Source: Delphinus delphis
Taxonomy: Eukaryota > Chordata > Mammalia > Artiodactyla > Delphinidae
Direction: 5' to 3'
Length of the DNA: 64,000 bases
Assembly (NCBI RefSeq): GCF_949987515.2
Contig: NW_027192671.1
Span: 744,001 to 808,000, forward strand
Below are positions 49,489 through 63,695 of this stretch, piece by piece; the stretch's first letter is position 1; each line of letters begins with the position of its first letter. The notes beneath the pieces were generated by a model. The model was not told the origin of the DNA. It did not search any database and saw nothing but the letters and a program-made list of their open reading frames with translations. The translations under genes and the position numbers were made by a program.

Positions 49489-51068
49489 TCCAAAACAGAA
49501 CAGGGTCTCAAATTTAGAAAACCAACTTATGCTTGCTTAAGGGGAAAGGTGAGTTGGGTTGCTGCATAAAACCAGAGATTGAAATGAGCACAGATAAAGT
49601 TCCTTAAGCCAAATATGGAATAGACAAGAGCTACTCCTTGCTCAACGAAATGGACTCAAAACCCCATATTAAACGCCTAAGAATGTACCTGACTAGTAAG
49701 TATCTTAAAACCTATGGATTGCTATGTCTCCAAAAGAGAATCAAGCGTGTGTACAGGGGCATAAACGCAGCAGTGATAGGATTGGAGAGGTTCGGTGAGC
49801 AAATGAAGACCCTTTGAAATCATATTGCATGGTACCCATTCCACGGGTCTCAACTCTCCAGGTTTAAGGTATTCTTCCTTCAGCTAAAACATGCATGTGG
49901 AACCCAGATTATGATCAACCATGTGAATGGGAGACGTGTTCAAATATGTCTCAGTTTTCCTCCCCTGGTACTCGGGTGCAACATTCCAGACGCTTTACTA
50001 ACACTCTCCCGACTTGGAGAGTCAGTCCCTTTAACCTCCTGTTTGGCCCAGTTTGCAATTTCTGCGGAAGATGAACAGGAATAGCGAGAACCAATGAGAG
50101 ACTAGCTGGAGGTGTCTGGACGGGCAAATTTAACTCTCATTTCCCACCAGGAAGAGGAATTAACCAAAGGCTCAGCGTGCCGTGCCGGAACCAGATTAGG
50201 GCCTGAAGCCATCCTGCGGTGTTGCGGCCAGCTCACAAGAAAGCGAGTTGAAGAAAGGAGCTCAGGGGCACTGCAATTCACAAACATGCAGAGTAATAAA
50301 TGACAGCTATCGTCCAAAAATAGACTGAAGTAAGGCTGCCAAGAGGACTTGAAAGCGGGGCAGAATTGCAGGAAACCTATTTCAGGAGGTAGACTAGAAT
50401 TGCATTGAAAGCATAGGAAAAGAGGCAGAACGTCCACAATGATGCACTTGGCCAAAAAGGGCGTATGCGTTTTTTCCTGAATATATTCAGGAAAAAACGC
50501 ATACGCCCTTTTTGGCCAACCAAGCAAGCTTGCAAAGGAAATCTGCACTACAATGAAGTCTCACTTCCCCCCGGTCAAAAGGGCCATCTGAAAAAAGTGT
50601 AAAATCCAGAAAGGCAGGACAGGCCATGGAGAACTGGGAGCCTTGTTATGCTGATGGGCGGGATGTAAATTGCCAACAACCACTTGGGAGAAGTGTATGG
50701 TGTTTCCTGAAACATCTAAAAAACAAAGCAACAGAGCCTAGGGCACTTCTACTTATGGTCCTATAGCTTAGGGAAATTAAATTCAAAAAGACACAGCCAC
50801 CCCAAAGTTTGGAACGGCTCTGTTTACAAGAACCTCGTTTACAGTACAAGTTCAACATCGCAGAAAGTGAAAAATGGATAAAGAACTTGTGGTACTTACG
50901 TACAATGCAGTATCACTCAGCAATGAAATCTATGTCATCAGGCCCGTAGCAGCATAATGAGTGGATTCAGGTACGATGATTCTAACTGAAATAAGTCACA
51001 CAGAAAAAGAAACATCATAAGATATCACTAATACACGGAATGTAAACTTGGCTACACAGGAACTGAAT
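49489..51068 (+). repeat. Satellite unit B19, chimeric unit
   Basis: Perfect hairpin at 50,448-50,519. Left ~800 bp match B13 (offset 9,476), right ~420 bp match B14 (offset 7,897). The offsets differ by exactly one unit, so the switch lies between about 50,303 and 50,690. Private 'agagtaataaatg' at 50,290. Confidence 0.92.
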
Positions 51069-52648
51069 TACAGAACAGAACAGGGTCTCAAATTTAGAAA
51101 ACCAACTTATGCTTGCTTAAGGGGAAAGGTGAGTTGGGGTGCTGCATAAAACCAGAGATTGAAATGAGCACAGATAAAGTTCCTTAAGCCAAATATGGAA
51201 TAGACAAGAGCTACTCCTTGCTCAGTGAAATGGACTGAACACCGCATATTAAATGCCTAAGAATGTACCTGACTAGTAAGTATCTTAAAACCTATGGATT
51301 GCTATGTCTCCGAAAGAGAATCAAGCATGTGTACAGGGGCATAAACGCAGCAGTGATAGGATTGGAGAGGTTCGGTGAGCAAATGAAGACCCTTTGAAGT
51401 CATATTGCATGGTACCCATTCCACGGGTTTCAACTACCCAGGTTTAAGGTATTCTTCCTTCAGCTAAAACATGCATGTGGGACCTAGAGTATGATCAATC
51501 ATGTGATTGGGAGACGTGTTCAAATATGTCTCAGTTTTCGTACCCTGGTACTCGGGTGCAACATTCCAGACGCTTTACTAACACTCTCCCCACTTGGAGA
51601 GTCAGTCCCTTTAACCTCCTGTTTGGCCCAGTTTGCAATTTCTGTGGAAGATGAACAGGAATAGCGAGAACCAATGAGAGACTAGCTGGAGGTGTCCGGA
51701 TGGGCAAATTTAACTCTCATTTCCCACCAGGAAGAGGAATTAACCAAAGGCTCAGCGTGCCATGCCAGAACCAGATTAGGGCCTGAAGCCATCCTGCGGT
51801 GTTGCGGCCAGGTCACAAGAAAGCGAGTTGAAGAAAGGAGCTCAGGGGCACTGTAATTCACAAACCTGCAGAGTTATAAATGACAGCTATCGTCCAAAAA
51901 TATACTGAAGTAAGGCTGCCAAGAGGACTTGAAAGCGGGGCAGAATTGCAGGAAACCGATTTCAGGAGGTAGACTGGAATTGCATTGAAAGCATAGGAAA
52001 AGAGGCAGAACGTCCACAATGATGCACTTGGCCAAAAAGGGCGTATGCGTTTTTTCCTGAATATATTCAGGAAAAAACGCATACGCCCTTTTTGGCCAAC
52101 CAAGCAAGCTTGCAAAGGAAATCTGCACTACAATGAAGTCTCACTTCCCCCCGGTCAAAAGGGCCATCTGAAAAAAGTATAAAATCCAGAAAGGCAGGAC
52201 AGGCCATGGAGAACTGGGAGCCTTGTTATGCTGATGGGCGGGATGTAAATTGCCAACAACCACTCGGGAGAAGTGTATGGTGTTTCCTGAAACATCTAAA
52301 AAACAAAGCAACAGAGCCTAGGGCACTTCCACTTATGGTCCTATAGCTTAGGGAATTTAAAATCAAAAAGACACAGCCACCCCAAAGTTTGGAACGGCTC
52401 TGTTTACAAGAACCTCGTTTACAGTACAAGTTCAACATCGCAGAAAGTGAAAAATGGATAAAGAAGTTGTGGTATTTACTTACAAAGCAATATCACTCAG
52501 CAATGAAATCTGTGTCATCAGGCCCTTAGCAGCACAATGAGTGGATTCAGGTATGATGATTCTAACTGAAATAAGTCACACAGAAAAAGAAACATCATAA
52601 GATATCAGTAATACACGGAATGTAAACTTGGCTACACAGGTACTGAAT
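51069..52648 (+). repeat. Satellite unit B20
   Basis: Perfect hairpin at 52,028-52,099. Shares 'atcaatcatgtgattggg' with B15. Private 'ctcagtgaaatggactg' near 51,222 and 'ggtgtccgg'. Confidence 0.92.
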
Positions 52649-54227
52649 TACAGAACAGAAGAGGGTCTCAAATTTAGAAAACCAACTTATGCTTGCTTAA
52701 GGGGAAAGGTGAGTTGGGGTGCTGCATAAAACCAGAGATTGAAATGAGCACAGATAAAGTTCCTTAAGCCAAATATGGAATAGACAAGAGCTACTCCTTG
52801 CTCAACGAAATGGACTCAACACCGCATATTAAACGCCTAAGAATGTACCTGACTAGTAAGTATCTTAAAACCTATGGATTGCTATGTCTCCGAAAGAGAA
52901 TCAAGCATGTGTACAGGGGCATAAACGCAGCAGTGATAGGATTGGAGAGGTTCGGTGAGCAAATGAAGACCCTTTGAAGTCATATTGCATGGTACCCATT
53001 CCACGGGTTTCAACTACCCAGGTTTAAGGTATTCTTCCTTCAGCTAAAACATGCATGTGGAACCCAAGTATGATCAACCATGTGATCGGGAGACGTGTTC
53101 AAATATGTCTCAGTTTTCGTACCCCGGTACTCGGGTGCAACATTCCAGACGCTTTACTAACACTCTCCCCACTTGGAGAGTCAGTCCCTTTAACCTCCTG
53201 TTTGGCCCAGTTTGCAATTTCTGTGGAAGATGAACAGGAATAGCGAGAACCAATGAGAGACTAGCTGGAGGTGTCTGGATGGGCAAATTTAACTCTCATT
53301 TCCCACCAGGAAGAGGAATTAACCAAAGGCTCAGCGTGCCGTGCCGGAACCAGATTAGGGCCTGAAGCCATCCTGCGGTGTTGCGGCCAGCTCAAAAGAA
53401 AGCGAGTTGAAGAAAGGAGCTCAGGGGCACTGTAATTCACAAACATGCAGAGTTATAAATGACAGCTATCGTCCAAAAATAGACTGAAGTAAGGCTGCCA
53501 AGAGGACTTGAAAGCGGGGCAGAATTGCAGGAAACCGATTTCAGGAGGTAGACTGGAATTGCATTGAAAGCATAGGAAAAGAGGCAGAACGTCCACAATG
53601 ATGCACTTGGCCAAAAAGGGCGTATGCGTTTTTTCCTGAATATATTCAGGAAAAAACGCATACGCCCTTTTTGGCCAACCAAGCAAGCTTGCAAAGGAAA
53701 TCTGCACTACAATAAAGTCTCACTTCCCCCCGGTCAAAAGGGCCATCTGAAAAAAGTGTAAAATCCAGAAAGGCAGGACAGGCCATGGAGAACTGGGAGC
53801 CTTGTTATGCTGAAGGGCGGGATGTAAATTGCCAACAACCACTCGGGAGAAGTGTATGGTGTTTCCTGAAACATCTAAAAAACAAAGCAACAGAGCCTAG
53901 GGCACTTCCACTTATGGTCCTATAGCTTAGGGAATTTAAAATCAAAAAGACACAGCCACCCCAAAGTTTGGAACGGCTCTGTTTACAAGAACCTCGTTTA
54001 CAGTACAAGTTCAACATCGCAGAAAGTGAAAAATGGATAAAGAACTTGTGGTACTTACGTACAATGCAGTATCACTCAGCAATGAAATCTATGTCATCAG
54101 GCCCGTAGCAGCATAATGAGTGGATTCAGGTACGATGATTCTAACTGAAATAAGTCACACAGAAAAAGAAACATCATAAGATATCACTAATACACGGAAT
54201 GTAAACTTGGCTACACAGGAACTGAAT
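52649..54227 (+). repeat. Satellite unit B21
   Basis: Perfect hairpin at 53,607-53,678. 'gtaccccggtactc' is shared with B24. Private 'acaataaagtctc' at 53,709. Confidence 0.92.
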
Positions 54228-55807
54228 TACAGAACAGAACAGGGTCTCAAATTTAGAAAACCAACTTATGCTTGCTTAAGGGTAAAGGTGAGTTGGGGTG
54301 CTGCATAAAACCAGAGATTGAAATGAGCACAGATAAAGTTCCTTAAGCCAAAAATGGAATAGACAAGAGCTACTCCTTGCTCAAGGAAATGGACTCAACA
54401 CCGCATATTAAACGCCTAAGAATGTACCTGACTAGTAAGTATCTTAAAACCTATGGATTGCTATGTCTCCGAAAGAGAATCAAGCATGTGTACAGGGGCA
54501 TAAACGCAGCAGTGATAGGATTGGAGAGGTTCGGTGAGCAAATGAAGACCCTTTGAAGTCATATTGCATGGTACCCATTCCACGGGTTTCAACTACCCAG
54601 GTTTAAGGTATTCTTCCTTCAGCTAAAACATGCATGTGGAACCTAGAGTATGATCAACCATGTCATCGGGAGACGTGTTCAAATATGTCTCAGTTTTCGT
54701 ACCCTGGTACTCGGGTGCAACATTCCAGACGCTTTACTAACACTCTCCCCACTTGGAGAGTCGGTCCCTTTAACCTCCTGTTTGGCCCAGTTTGCAATTT
54801 CTGTGGAAGATGAACAGGAATAGCGAGAACCAATGAGAGACTAGCTGGAGGTGTCTGGATGGGCAAATTTAACTCTCATTTCCCACCAGGAAGAGGAATT
54901 AACCAAAGGCTCAGCGTGCCGTGCCAGAACCAGATTAGGGCCTGAAGACATCCTGCGGTGTTGCGGCCAGGTCACAAGAAAGCGAGTTGAAGAAAGGAGC
55001 TCAGGGGCACTGTAATTCACAAACCTGCAGAGTTATAAATGACAGCTATCGTCCAAAAATAGACTGAAGTAAGGCTGCCAAGAGGACTTGAAAGCGGGGC
55101 AGAATTGCAGGAAACCGATTTCAGGAGGTAGACTCAAATTGCTTTGAAAGCATAGGAAAAGAGGCAGAACGTCCACAATGATGCACTTGGCCAAAAAGGG
55201 TGTATGCGTTTTTTCCTGAATATATTCAGGAAAAAACGCATACGCCCTTTTTGGCCAACCAAGCAAGCTTGCTAAGGAAATCTGCACTACAATGAAGTCT
55301 CACTTCCCCCCGGTCAAAAGGGCCATCTGAAAAAAGTGTAAAATCCAGAAAGGCAGGACAGGCCATGGAGAACTGGGAGCCTTGTTATGCTGATGGGCGG
55401 GATGTAAATTGCCAACAACCACTCGGGAGAAGTGTATGGTGTTTCCTGAAACATCTAAAAAACAAAGCAACAGAGCCTAGGGCACTTCCACTTATGGTCC
55501 TATAGCTTAGGGAATTTAAAATCAAAAAGACACAGCCACCCCAAAGTTTCGAACGGCTCTGTTTACAAGAACCTCGTTTACAGTACAAGTTCAACATCGC
55601 AGAAAGTGAAAAATGGATAAAGAAGTTGTGGTATTTACTTACAAAGCAATATCACTCAGCAATGAAATCTGTGTCATCAGGCCCTTAGCAGCACAATGAG
55701 TGGATTCAGGTATGATGATTCTAACTGAAATAAGTCACACAGAAAAAGAAACATCATAAGATATCAGTAATACACGGAATGTAAACTTGGCTACACAGGA
55801 ACTGAAT
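54228..55807 (+). repeat. Satellite unit B22
   Basis: Hairpin 55,187-55,258 has one G-T wobble (C to T at 55,201 opposite G55,244). Private 'gactcaaattgctttg' at 55,131. Confidence 0.92.
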
Positions 55808-57384
55808 TACAGAACAGAACAGGGTCTCAAATTTAGAAAACCAACTTATGCTTGCTTAAGGGGAAAGGTGAGTTGGGGTGCTGCATAAAACCAGAGATTG
55901 AAATGAGCACAGATAAAGTTCCTTAAGCCAAATATGGAATAGACAAGAGCTACTCCTTGCTCAACGAAATGGACTCAACACCGCATATTAAACGCCTAAG
56001 AATGTACCTGACTAGTAAGTATCTTAAAACCTATGGATTGCTATGTCTCCGAAAGAGAATCAAGCATGTGTACAGGGGCATAAACGCAGCAGTGATAGGA
56101 TTGGAGAGGTTCGGTGAGCAAATGAAGACCCTTTGAAGTCATATTGCATGGTACCCATTCCACGGGTTTCAACTACCCAGGTTTTAGGTATTCTTCATTC
56201 AGCTAAAACATGCATGTGGAACCCAAGTATGATCAACCATGTGAACGGGAGACGTGTTCAAATATGTCTCAGTTTTCGTACCCTGGTACTCGGGTGCAAC
56301 ATTCCAGACGCTTTACTAACACTCTCCCCACTTGAAAACTCAGCGCCTTTAACCTCCTGTTTGGCCCAGTTTGCAATTTCTGCGGAAGATGAACAGGAAT
56401 AGCGAGAACCAATGAGAGGCTAGCTGGAGGTGTCTGGACGGGCAAATTTAACTCTCATTTCCCACCAGGAAGAGGAAATAACCAAAGGCTCAGCGTGCCG
56501 TGCCGGAACCAGATTAGGGCCTGAAGCCATCCTGCGGTGTTGCAGCCAGCTCAAAAGAAAGCGAGTTGAAGAAACGAGCTCAGGGGCACTGTAATTCACA
56601 AACCTGCAGAGTTATAAATGACAGCTATCGTACAAAAATAGACTGAAGTAAGGCTGCCAAGAGGACTTGAAAGCGGGGCAGAATTGCAGGAAACCGATTT
56701 CAGGAGGTAGACTGGAATTGCATTGAAAGCATAGGAAAAGAGGCAGAACGTCCACAATGATGCACTTGGCCAAAAAGGGCGTATGCGTTTTTTCCTGAAT
56801 ATATTCAGGAAAAAACGCATACGCCCTTTTTGGCCAACCAAGCAAGCTTGCAAAGGAAATCTGCACTACAATGAAGTCTCACTTCCCCCCGGTCAAAAGG
56901 GCCATCTGAAAAAAGTGTAAAATCCAGAAAGGCAACAGGCCATTGAGAACTGGGAGCCTTGTTATGCTGATGGGCGGGATGTAAATTGCCAACAGACACT
57001 CGGGAGAAGTGTATGGTGTTTCCTGAAACATCTAAAAAACAAAGCAACAGAGCCTAGGGCACTTCCACTTATGGTCCTATAGCTTAGGGAATTTAAAATC
57101 AAAAAGACACAGCCACCCCAAAGTTTCGAACGGCTCTGTTTACAAGAACCTCGTTTACAGTACAAGTTCAACATCGCAGAAAGTGAAAAATGGATAAAGA
57201 AGTTGTGGTATTTACTTACAAAGCAATATCACTCAGCAATGAAATCTGTGTCATCAGGCCCTTAGCAGCACAATGAGTGGATTCAGGTATGATGATTCTA
57301 ACTGAAATAAGACACACAGAAAAAGAAACATCATAAGATATCAGTAATACACGGAATGTAAACTTGGCTACACAGGTACTGAAT
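55808..57384 (+). repeat. Satellite unit B23, 1577 bp
   Basis: Perfect hairpin at 56,766-56,837. Has the 2-bp loss 'aggcaacagg' and 'atcgtacaaaaatag', the latter shared with B24. Private 'cttgaaaactcagcg'. Confidence 0.92.
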
Positions 57385-58963
57385 TACAGAACAGAACAGG
57401 GTCTCAAATTTAGAAAACCAACTTATGCTTGCTTAAGGGGAAAGGTGAGTTGGGGTGCTGCATAAAACCAGAGATTGAAATGAGCACAGATAAAGTTCCT
57501 TAAGCCAAATATGGAATAGACAAGAGCTACTCCTTGCTCAACGAAATGGACTCAACACCGCATATTAAACGCCTAAGAATGTATCTGACTAGTAAGTATC
57601 TTAAAACCTATGGATTGCTATGTCTCCGAAAGAGAATCAAGCATGTGTACAGGGGCATAAACGCAGCAGTGATAGGATTGGAGAGGTTCGGTGAGCAAAT
57701 GAAGACCCTTTGAAGTCATATTGCATGGTACCCATTCCACGGGTTTCAACTACCCAGGTTTAAGGTATTCTTCCTTCAGCTAAAACATGCATGTGGAACC
57801 CAAGTATGATCAACCATGTGATCGGGAGACGTGTTCAAATATGTCTCAGTTTTCGTACCCCGGTACTCGGGTGCAACATTCCAGACGCTTTACTAACACT
57901 CTCCCCACTTGGAGAGTCAGTCCCTTTAACCTCCTGTTTGGCCCAGTTTGCAATTTCTGCGGAAGATGAACAGGAATAGCGAGAACCAATGAGAGGCTAG
58001 CTGGAGGTGTCTGGACGGGCAAATTTAACTCTCATTTCCCACCAGGAAGAGGAATTAACCAAAGGCTCAGCATGCCGGGCCGGAACCAGATTAGGGCCTG
58101 AAGCCATCCTGCGGTGTTGCGGCCAGGTCACAAGAAACCGAGTTGAAGAAAGGAGCTCAGGGGCACTGTAATTCACAAACCTGCAGAGTTATAAATGACA
58201 GCTATCGTACAAAAATAGACTGAAGTAAGGCTGCCAAGAGGACTTGAAAGCGGGGCAGAATTGCAGGAAACCGATTTCAGGAGGTAGACTGGAATTGCAT
58301 TGAAAGCATAGGAAAAGAGGCAGAACGTCCACAATGATGCACTTGGCCAAAAAGGGCGTATGCGTTTTTTCCTGAATATATTCAGGAAAAAACGCATACG
58401 CCCTTTTTGGCCAACCAAGCAAGCTTGCAAAGGAAATCTGCACTACAATGAAGTCTCACTTCCCCCCGGTCAAAAGGGCCATCTGAAAAAAGTGTAAAAT
58501 CCAGAAAGGCAGGACAGGCCATGGAGAACTGGGAGCCTTGTTATGCTGATGGGCGGGATGTAAATTGCCAACAACCACTCGGGAGAAGTGTATGGTGTTT
58601 CCTGAAACATCTAAAAAACAAAGCAACAGAGCCTAGGGCACTGCCACTTATGGTCCTATAGCTTAGGGAAATTAAAATCAAAAAGACACAGCCACCCCAA
58701 AGTTTGGGACGCCTCTGTTTACAAGAACCTCGTTTACAGTACAAGTTCAACATCGCAGAAAGTGAAAAATGGATAAAGAAGTTGTGGTATTTACTTACAA
58801 AGCAATATCACTCAGCAATGAAATCTATGTCATCAGGCCCTTAGCATCACAATGAGAGGATTCAGGTATGATGATTCTAACTGAAATAAGTCACACAGAA
58901 AAAGAAACATCATAAGATATCAGTAATACACGGAATGTAAACTTGGCTACACAGGAACTGAAT
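57385..58963 (+). repeat. Satellite unit B24
   Basis: Perfect hairpin at 58,343-58,414. 'agcatgccgggccgg' and 'tttgggacgcctctg' match B8, showing long-range sharing of unit types. Confidence 0.92.
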
Positions 58964-60541
58964 TACAGAACAGAACAGGGTCTCAAATTTAGAAAACCAA
59001 CTTATGCTTGCTTAAGGGTAAAGGTGAGTTGGGGTGCTGCATAAAACCAGAGATTGAAATGAGCACAGATAAAGTTCCTTAAGTCAAATAGGAATAGACA
59101 AGAGCTACTCCTTGCTCAACGAATTGGACTCAACACCGCATATTAAACGCCTAAGAATGTACCTGACTAGTAAGTATCTTAAAACCTATGGATTGCTATG
59201 TCTCCAAAAGAGAATCAAGCATGTGTACAGGGGCATAAACGCAGCAGTGATAGGATTGGAGAGGTTCGGTGAGCAAATGAAGACCCTTTGAAGTCATATT
59301 GCATGGTACCCATTCCACGGGTCTCAACTCTCCAGGTTTAAGGTATTCTTCCTTCAGCTAAAACATGCATGTGGAACCCAAGTATGATCAACTATGTGAA
59401 CGGGAGACGTGTTCAAATATGTCTCAGTTTTCCTCCCCTGGTACTCGGGTGCAACATTCCAGACGCTTTACTAACACTCTCCCCACTTGGAGAGTCAGCG
59501 CCTTTAACCTCCTGTTTGGCACAGTTTGCAATTTCTGCGGAAGATGAACAGGAATAGCGAGAACCAATGATAGGCTAGCTGGAGGTGTCTGGACGGGCAA
59601 ATTTAACTCTCATTTCTCACCAGGAAGAGGAATTAACCAAAGGCTCAGCATGCCGGGCCGGAACCAGATTAGGGCCTGAAGCCATCCTGCGGTGTTGCGG
59701 CCAGCTCAAAAGAAAGCGAGTTGAAGAAAGGAGCTCAGGGGCACTGTAATTCACAAACCTGCAGAGTTATAAATGACAGCTATCGTCCAAAAATAGACTG
59801 AAGTAAGGCTGCCAAGAGGACTTGAAAGCGGGGCAGAATTGCAGGAAACCGATTTCAGGAGGTAGACTGGAATTGCATTGAAAGCATAGGAAAAGAGGCA
59901 GAACGTCCACAATGATGCACTTGGCCAAAAAGGGCGTATGCGTTTTTTCCTGAATATATTCAGGAAAAAACGCATACGCCCTTTTTGGCCAACCAAGCAA
60001 GCTTGCAAAGGAAATCTGCACTACAATGAAGTCTCACTTCCCCCCAGTCAAAAGGGCCATCTGAAAAAAGTGTAAAATCCAGAAAGGCAGGACAGGCCAT
60101 GGAGAACTGGGAGCCTTGTTATGCTGATGGGCGGGATGTAAATTGCCAACAACCACTTGGGAGAAGTGTATGGTGTTTCCTGAAACATCTAAAAAACAAA
60201 GCAACAGAACCTAGGGCACTTCCACTTATGGTCCTATAGCTTAGGGAAATTAAAATCAAAAAGACACAGCCACCCCAAAGTTTGGAACGGCTCTGTTTAC
60301 AAGAACCTCGTTTACAGTACAAGTTCAACATCGCAGAAAGTGAAAAATGGATAAAGAAGTTGTGGTATTTACTTACAAAGCAATATCACTCAGCAATGAA
60401 ATCTGTGTCATCAGGCCCTTAGCAGCACAATGAGTGGATTCAGGTATGATGATTCTAACTGAAGTAAGTCACACAGAAAAAGAAACATCATAAGATATCA
60501 CTAATACACGGAATGTAAACTTGGCTACACAGGAACTGAAT
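58964..60541 (+). repeat. Satellite unit B25
   Basis: Perfect hairpin at 59,921-59,992. One-base loss in 'gtcaaataggaatag' (59,084). Private 'catttctcaccagg'. Confidence 0.92.
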
Positions 60542-62118
60542 TACAGAACAGAACAGGGTCTCAAACTTAGAAAACCAACTTATGCTTGCTTAAGGGGAAA
60601 GGTGAGTTGGGGTGCTGCATAAAACCAGAGATTGAAATGAGCACAGATAAAGTTCCTTAAGTCAAATATGGAATAGACAAGAGCTACTCCTTGCTCAACG
60701 GAATGGACTCAACACCGCATATTAAATGCCTAAGAATGTACCTGACTAGTAAGTATCTTAAAACCTATGGATTGCTATGACTCCGAAAGAGAATCAAGCA
60801 TGTGTACAGGGGCATAAACGCAGCAGTGATAGGATTGGAGAGGTTCGGTGAGCAAATGAAGACCCTTTGAAGTCATATTGCATGGTACCCATTACACGGG
60901 TCTTAACTCTCCAGGTTTAAGGTATTCTTCCTTCAGCTAAAACATGCATGTGGAACCCAAGTTTGATCAACCATGTGAACGGGAGTCGTGTTCAAATATG
61001 TCTCAGTTTTCCTCCCCTGGTACTCGGGTGCAACATTCCAGACGCTTTACTAACACTCTCCCCACTTGGAGAGTCAGCGCCTTTAACCTCCTGTTTGGCC
61101 CAGTTTGCAATTTCTGCGGAAGATGAACAGGAATAGCGAGAACCAATGAGAGACTAGCTGGAGGTGTCTGGACGGGCAAATTTAACTCTCATTTCCCACC
61201 AGGAAGAGGAAATAACCAAAGGCTCAGCGTGCCGTGCCGGAACCAGATTAGGGACTGAAGCCATCCTGCGGTGTTGCGGCCAGGTCACAAGAAAGCGAGT
61301 TGAAGAAAGGAGCTCAGGGGCACTCTAATTCACACACCTGCAGAGTTATAAATGACAGCTATCGTCCAAAAATAGACTGAAGTAAGGCTGCCAAGAGGAC
61401 TTGAAAGCGGGGCAGAATTGCAGGAAACCGATTTCAGGAGGTAGACTGGAATTGCATTGAAAGCATAGGAAAAGAGGCAGAACGTCCACAATGATGCACT
61501 TGGCCAAAAAGGGCGTATGCGTTTTTTCCTGAATATATTCAGGAAAAAACGCATACGCCCTTTTTGGCCAACCAAGCAAGCTTGCAAAGGAAATCTGCAC
61601 TACAATGAAGTCTCACTTCCCCCCGGTCAAAAGGGCCATCTGAAAAAAGTGTAAAATCCAGAAAGGCAACAGGCCATTGAGAACTGGGAGCCTTGTTATG
61701 CTGATGGGCGGGATGTAAATTGCCAACAGACACTTGGGAGAAGTGTATGGTGTTTCCTGAAACATCTAAAAAACAAAGCAACAGAGCCTAGGGCACTTCC
61801 ACTTATGGTCCTATAGATTAGGGAAATTAAAATCAAAAAGACACAGCCACCCCAAAGTTTGGAACGGCTCTGTTTACAAGAACCTCGTTTACAGTACAAG
61901 TTCAACATCGCAGAAAGTGAAAAATGGATAAAGAAGTTGTGGTATTCACTTACAAAGCAATATCACTCAGCAATGAAATCTATGTCATCAGGCCCTTAGC
62001 AGCACAATGAGTGGATTCAGGTATGATGATTCTAACTGAAATAAGTCACACAGAAAAAGAAACATCATAAGATATCAGTAATACACGGAATGGAAACTTG
62101 GCTACACAGGAACTGAAT
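60542..62118 (+). repeat. Satellite unit B26, 1577 bp
   Basis: Perfect hairpin at 61,500-61,571. Has the 2-bp loss 'aggcaacagg'. 'tcacacacctgcag' is shared with B5. Private 'caagtttgatcaacc'. Confidence 0.92.
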
Positions 62119-63695
62119 TACAGAACAGAACAGTGTCTCAAATTTAGAAAAACAACTTATGCTTGCTTAAGGGGAAAGGTGAGTTGGGGTGCTGCATAAA
62201 ACCAGGATTGAAATGAGCAGAGATAAAGTTCCTTAAGCCAAATATGGAATAGACAAGAGCTACTCCTTGCTCAACGAAATGGACTCAAAACCACATATTA
62301 AACGCCTAAGAATGTACCTGACTAGTAAGTATCTTAAAACCTATGAATTGCTATGTCTCCAAAAGAGAATCAAGCGTGTGTACAGGGGCATAAACGCAGC
62401 AGTGATAGGATTGGAGAGGTTCGGTGAGCAAATGAAGACCGTTTGAAGTCATATTGCATGGTACCCATTCCACGGGTCTCAACTCTCCAGGTTTAAGGTA
62501 TTCTTCCTTCAGCTAAAACATGCATGTGGAACCCAGAGTATGATCAACCATGTGAATGGGAGACGTGTTCAAATATGTCTCAGTTTTCCTCCCCTGGTAC
62601 TCGGGTGCAACATTCCAGACGCTTTACTAACACTCTCCCCACTTGGAGAGTCAGCGCCTTTAACCTCCTGTTTGGCCCAGTTTGCAATTTCTGCGGAAGA
62701 TGAACAGGAATAGCGAGAACCAATGAGAGGCTAGCTGGAGGTGTCTGGACGGGCAAATTTAACTCTCATTTCCCACCAGGAAGAGGAATTAACCAAAGGC
62801 TCAGCGTGCCGTGCCGGAACCAGATTAGGGCCTGAAGCCATTCTGCGGTGTTGCGGCCAGCTCACAAGAAAGCGAGTTGAAGAAAGGAGCTCAGGGACAC
62901 TGTAATTCACAAACCTGCAGAGTTATAAATGACAGCTATCGTCCAAAAATAGACTGAAGTAAGGCTGCCAAGAGGACTTGAAAGCGGGGCAGAATTGCAG
63001 GAAACCGATTTCAGGAGGTAGACTGGAATTGCATTGAAAGCATAGGAAAAGAGGCAGAACGTCCACAATGATGCACTTGGCCAAAAAGGGCGTATGCGTT
63101 TTTTCCTGAATATATTCAGGAAAAAACGCATACGCCCTTTTTGGCCAACCAAGCAAGCTTGCAAAGGAAATCTGCACTACAATGAAGTCTCACTTCCCCC
63201 TGGTCAAAAGGGCCATCTGAAAAAAGTGTAAAATCCAGAAAGGCAACAGGCCATTGAGAACTGAGAGCCTTGTTATGCTGATGGGCGGGATGTAAATTGC
63301 CAGCAGACACTTGGGAGAAGTGTATGGTGTTTCCTGAAACATCTAAAAAACAAAGCAACAGAGCCTAGGGCACTTCCACTTATGGTCCTATAGCTTAGGG
63401 AAATTAAAATCAAAAAGACACAGCCACCCCAAAGTTTGGAACGGCTCTGTTTACAAGAACCTCGTTTACAGTACAAGTTCAACAGCTCAGAAAGTGAAAA
63501 ATGGATAAAGAAGTTGCGGTATTTACTTACAAAGCAATATCACTCAGCAATGAAATCTATGTCACCAGGCCCTTAGCAGCACAATGAGTGGATTCAGGTA
63601 TGATGATTCTAACTGAAATAAGTCACACAGAAAAAGAAACATCATAAGATATCAGTAATACACGGAATGTAAACTTGGCTACACAGGAACTGAAT
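62119..63695 (+). repeat. Satellite unit B27, 1577 bp
   Basis: Perfect hairpin at 63,077-63,148. Has the 2-bp loss 'aggcaacagg'. Two-base loss in 'aaccaggattgaaatg' (62,201). Confidence 0.92.
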
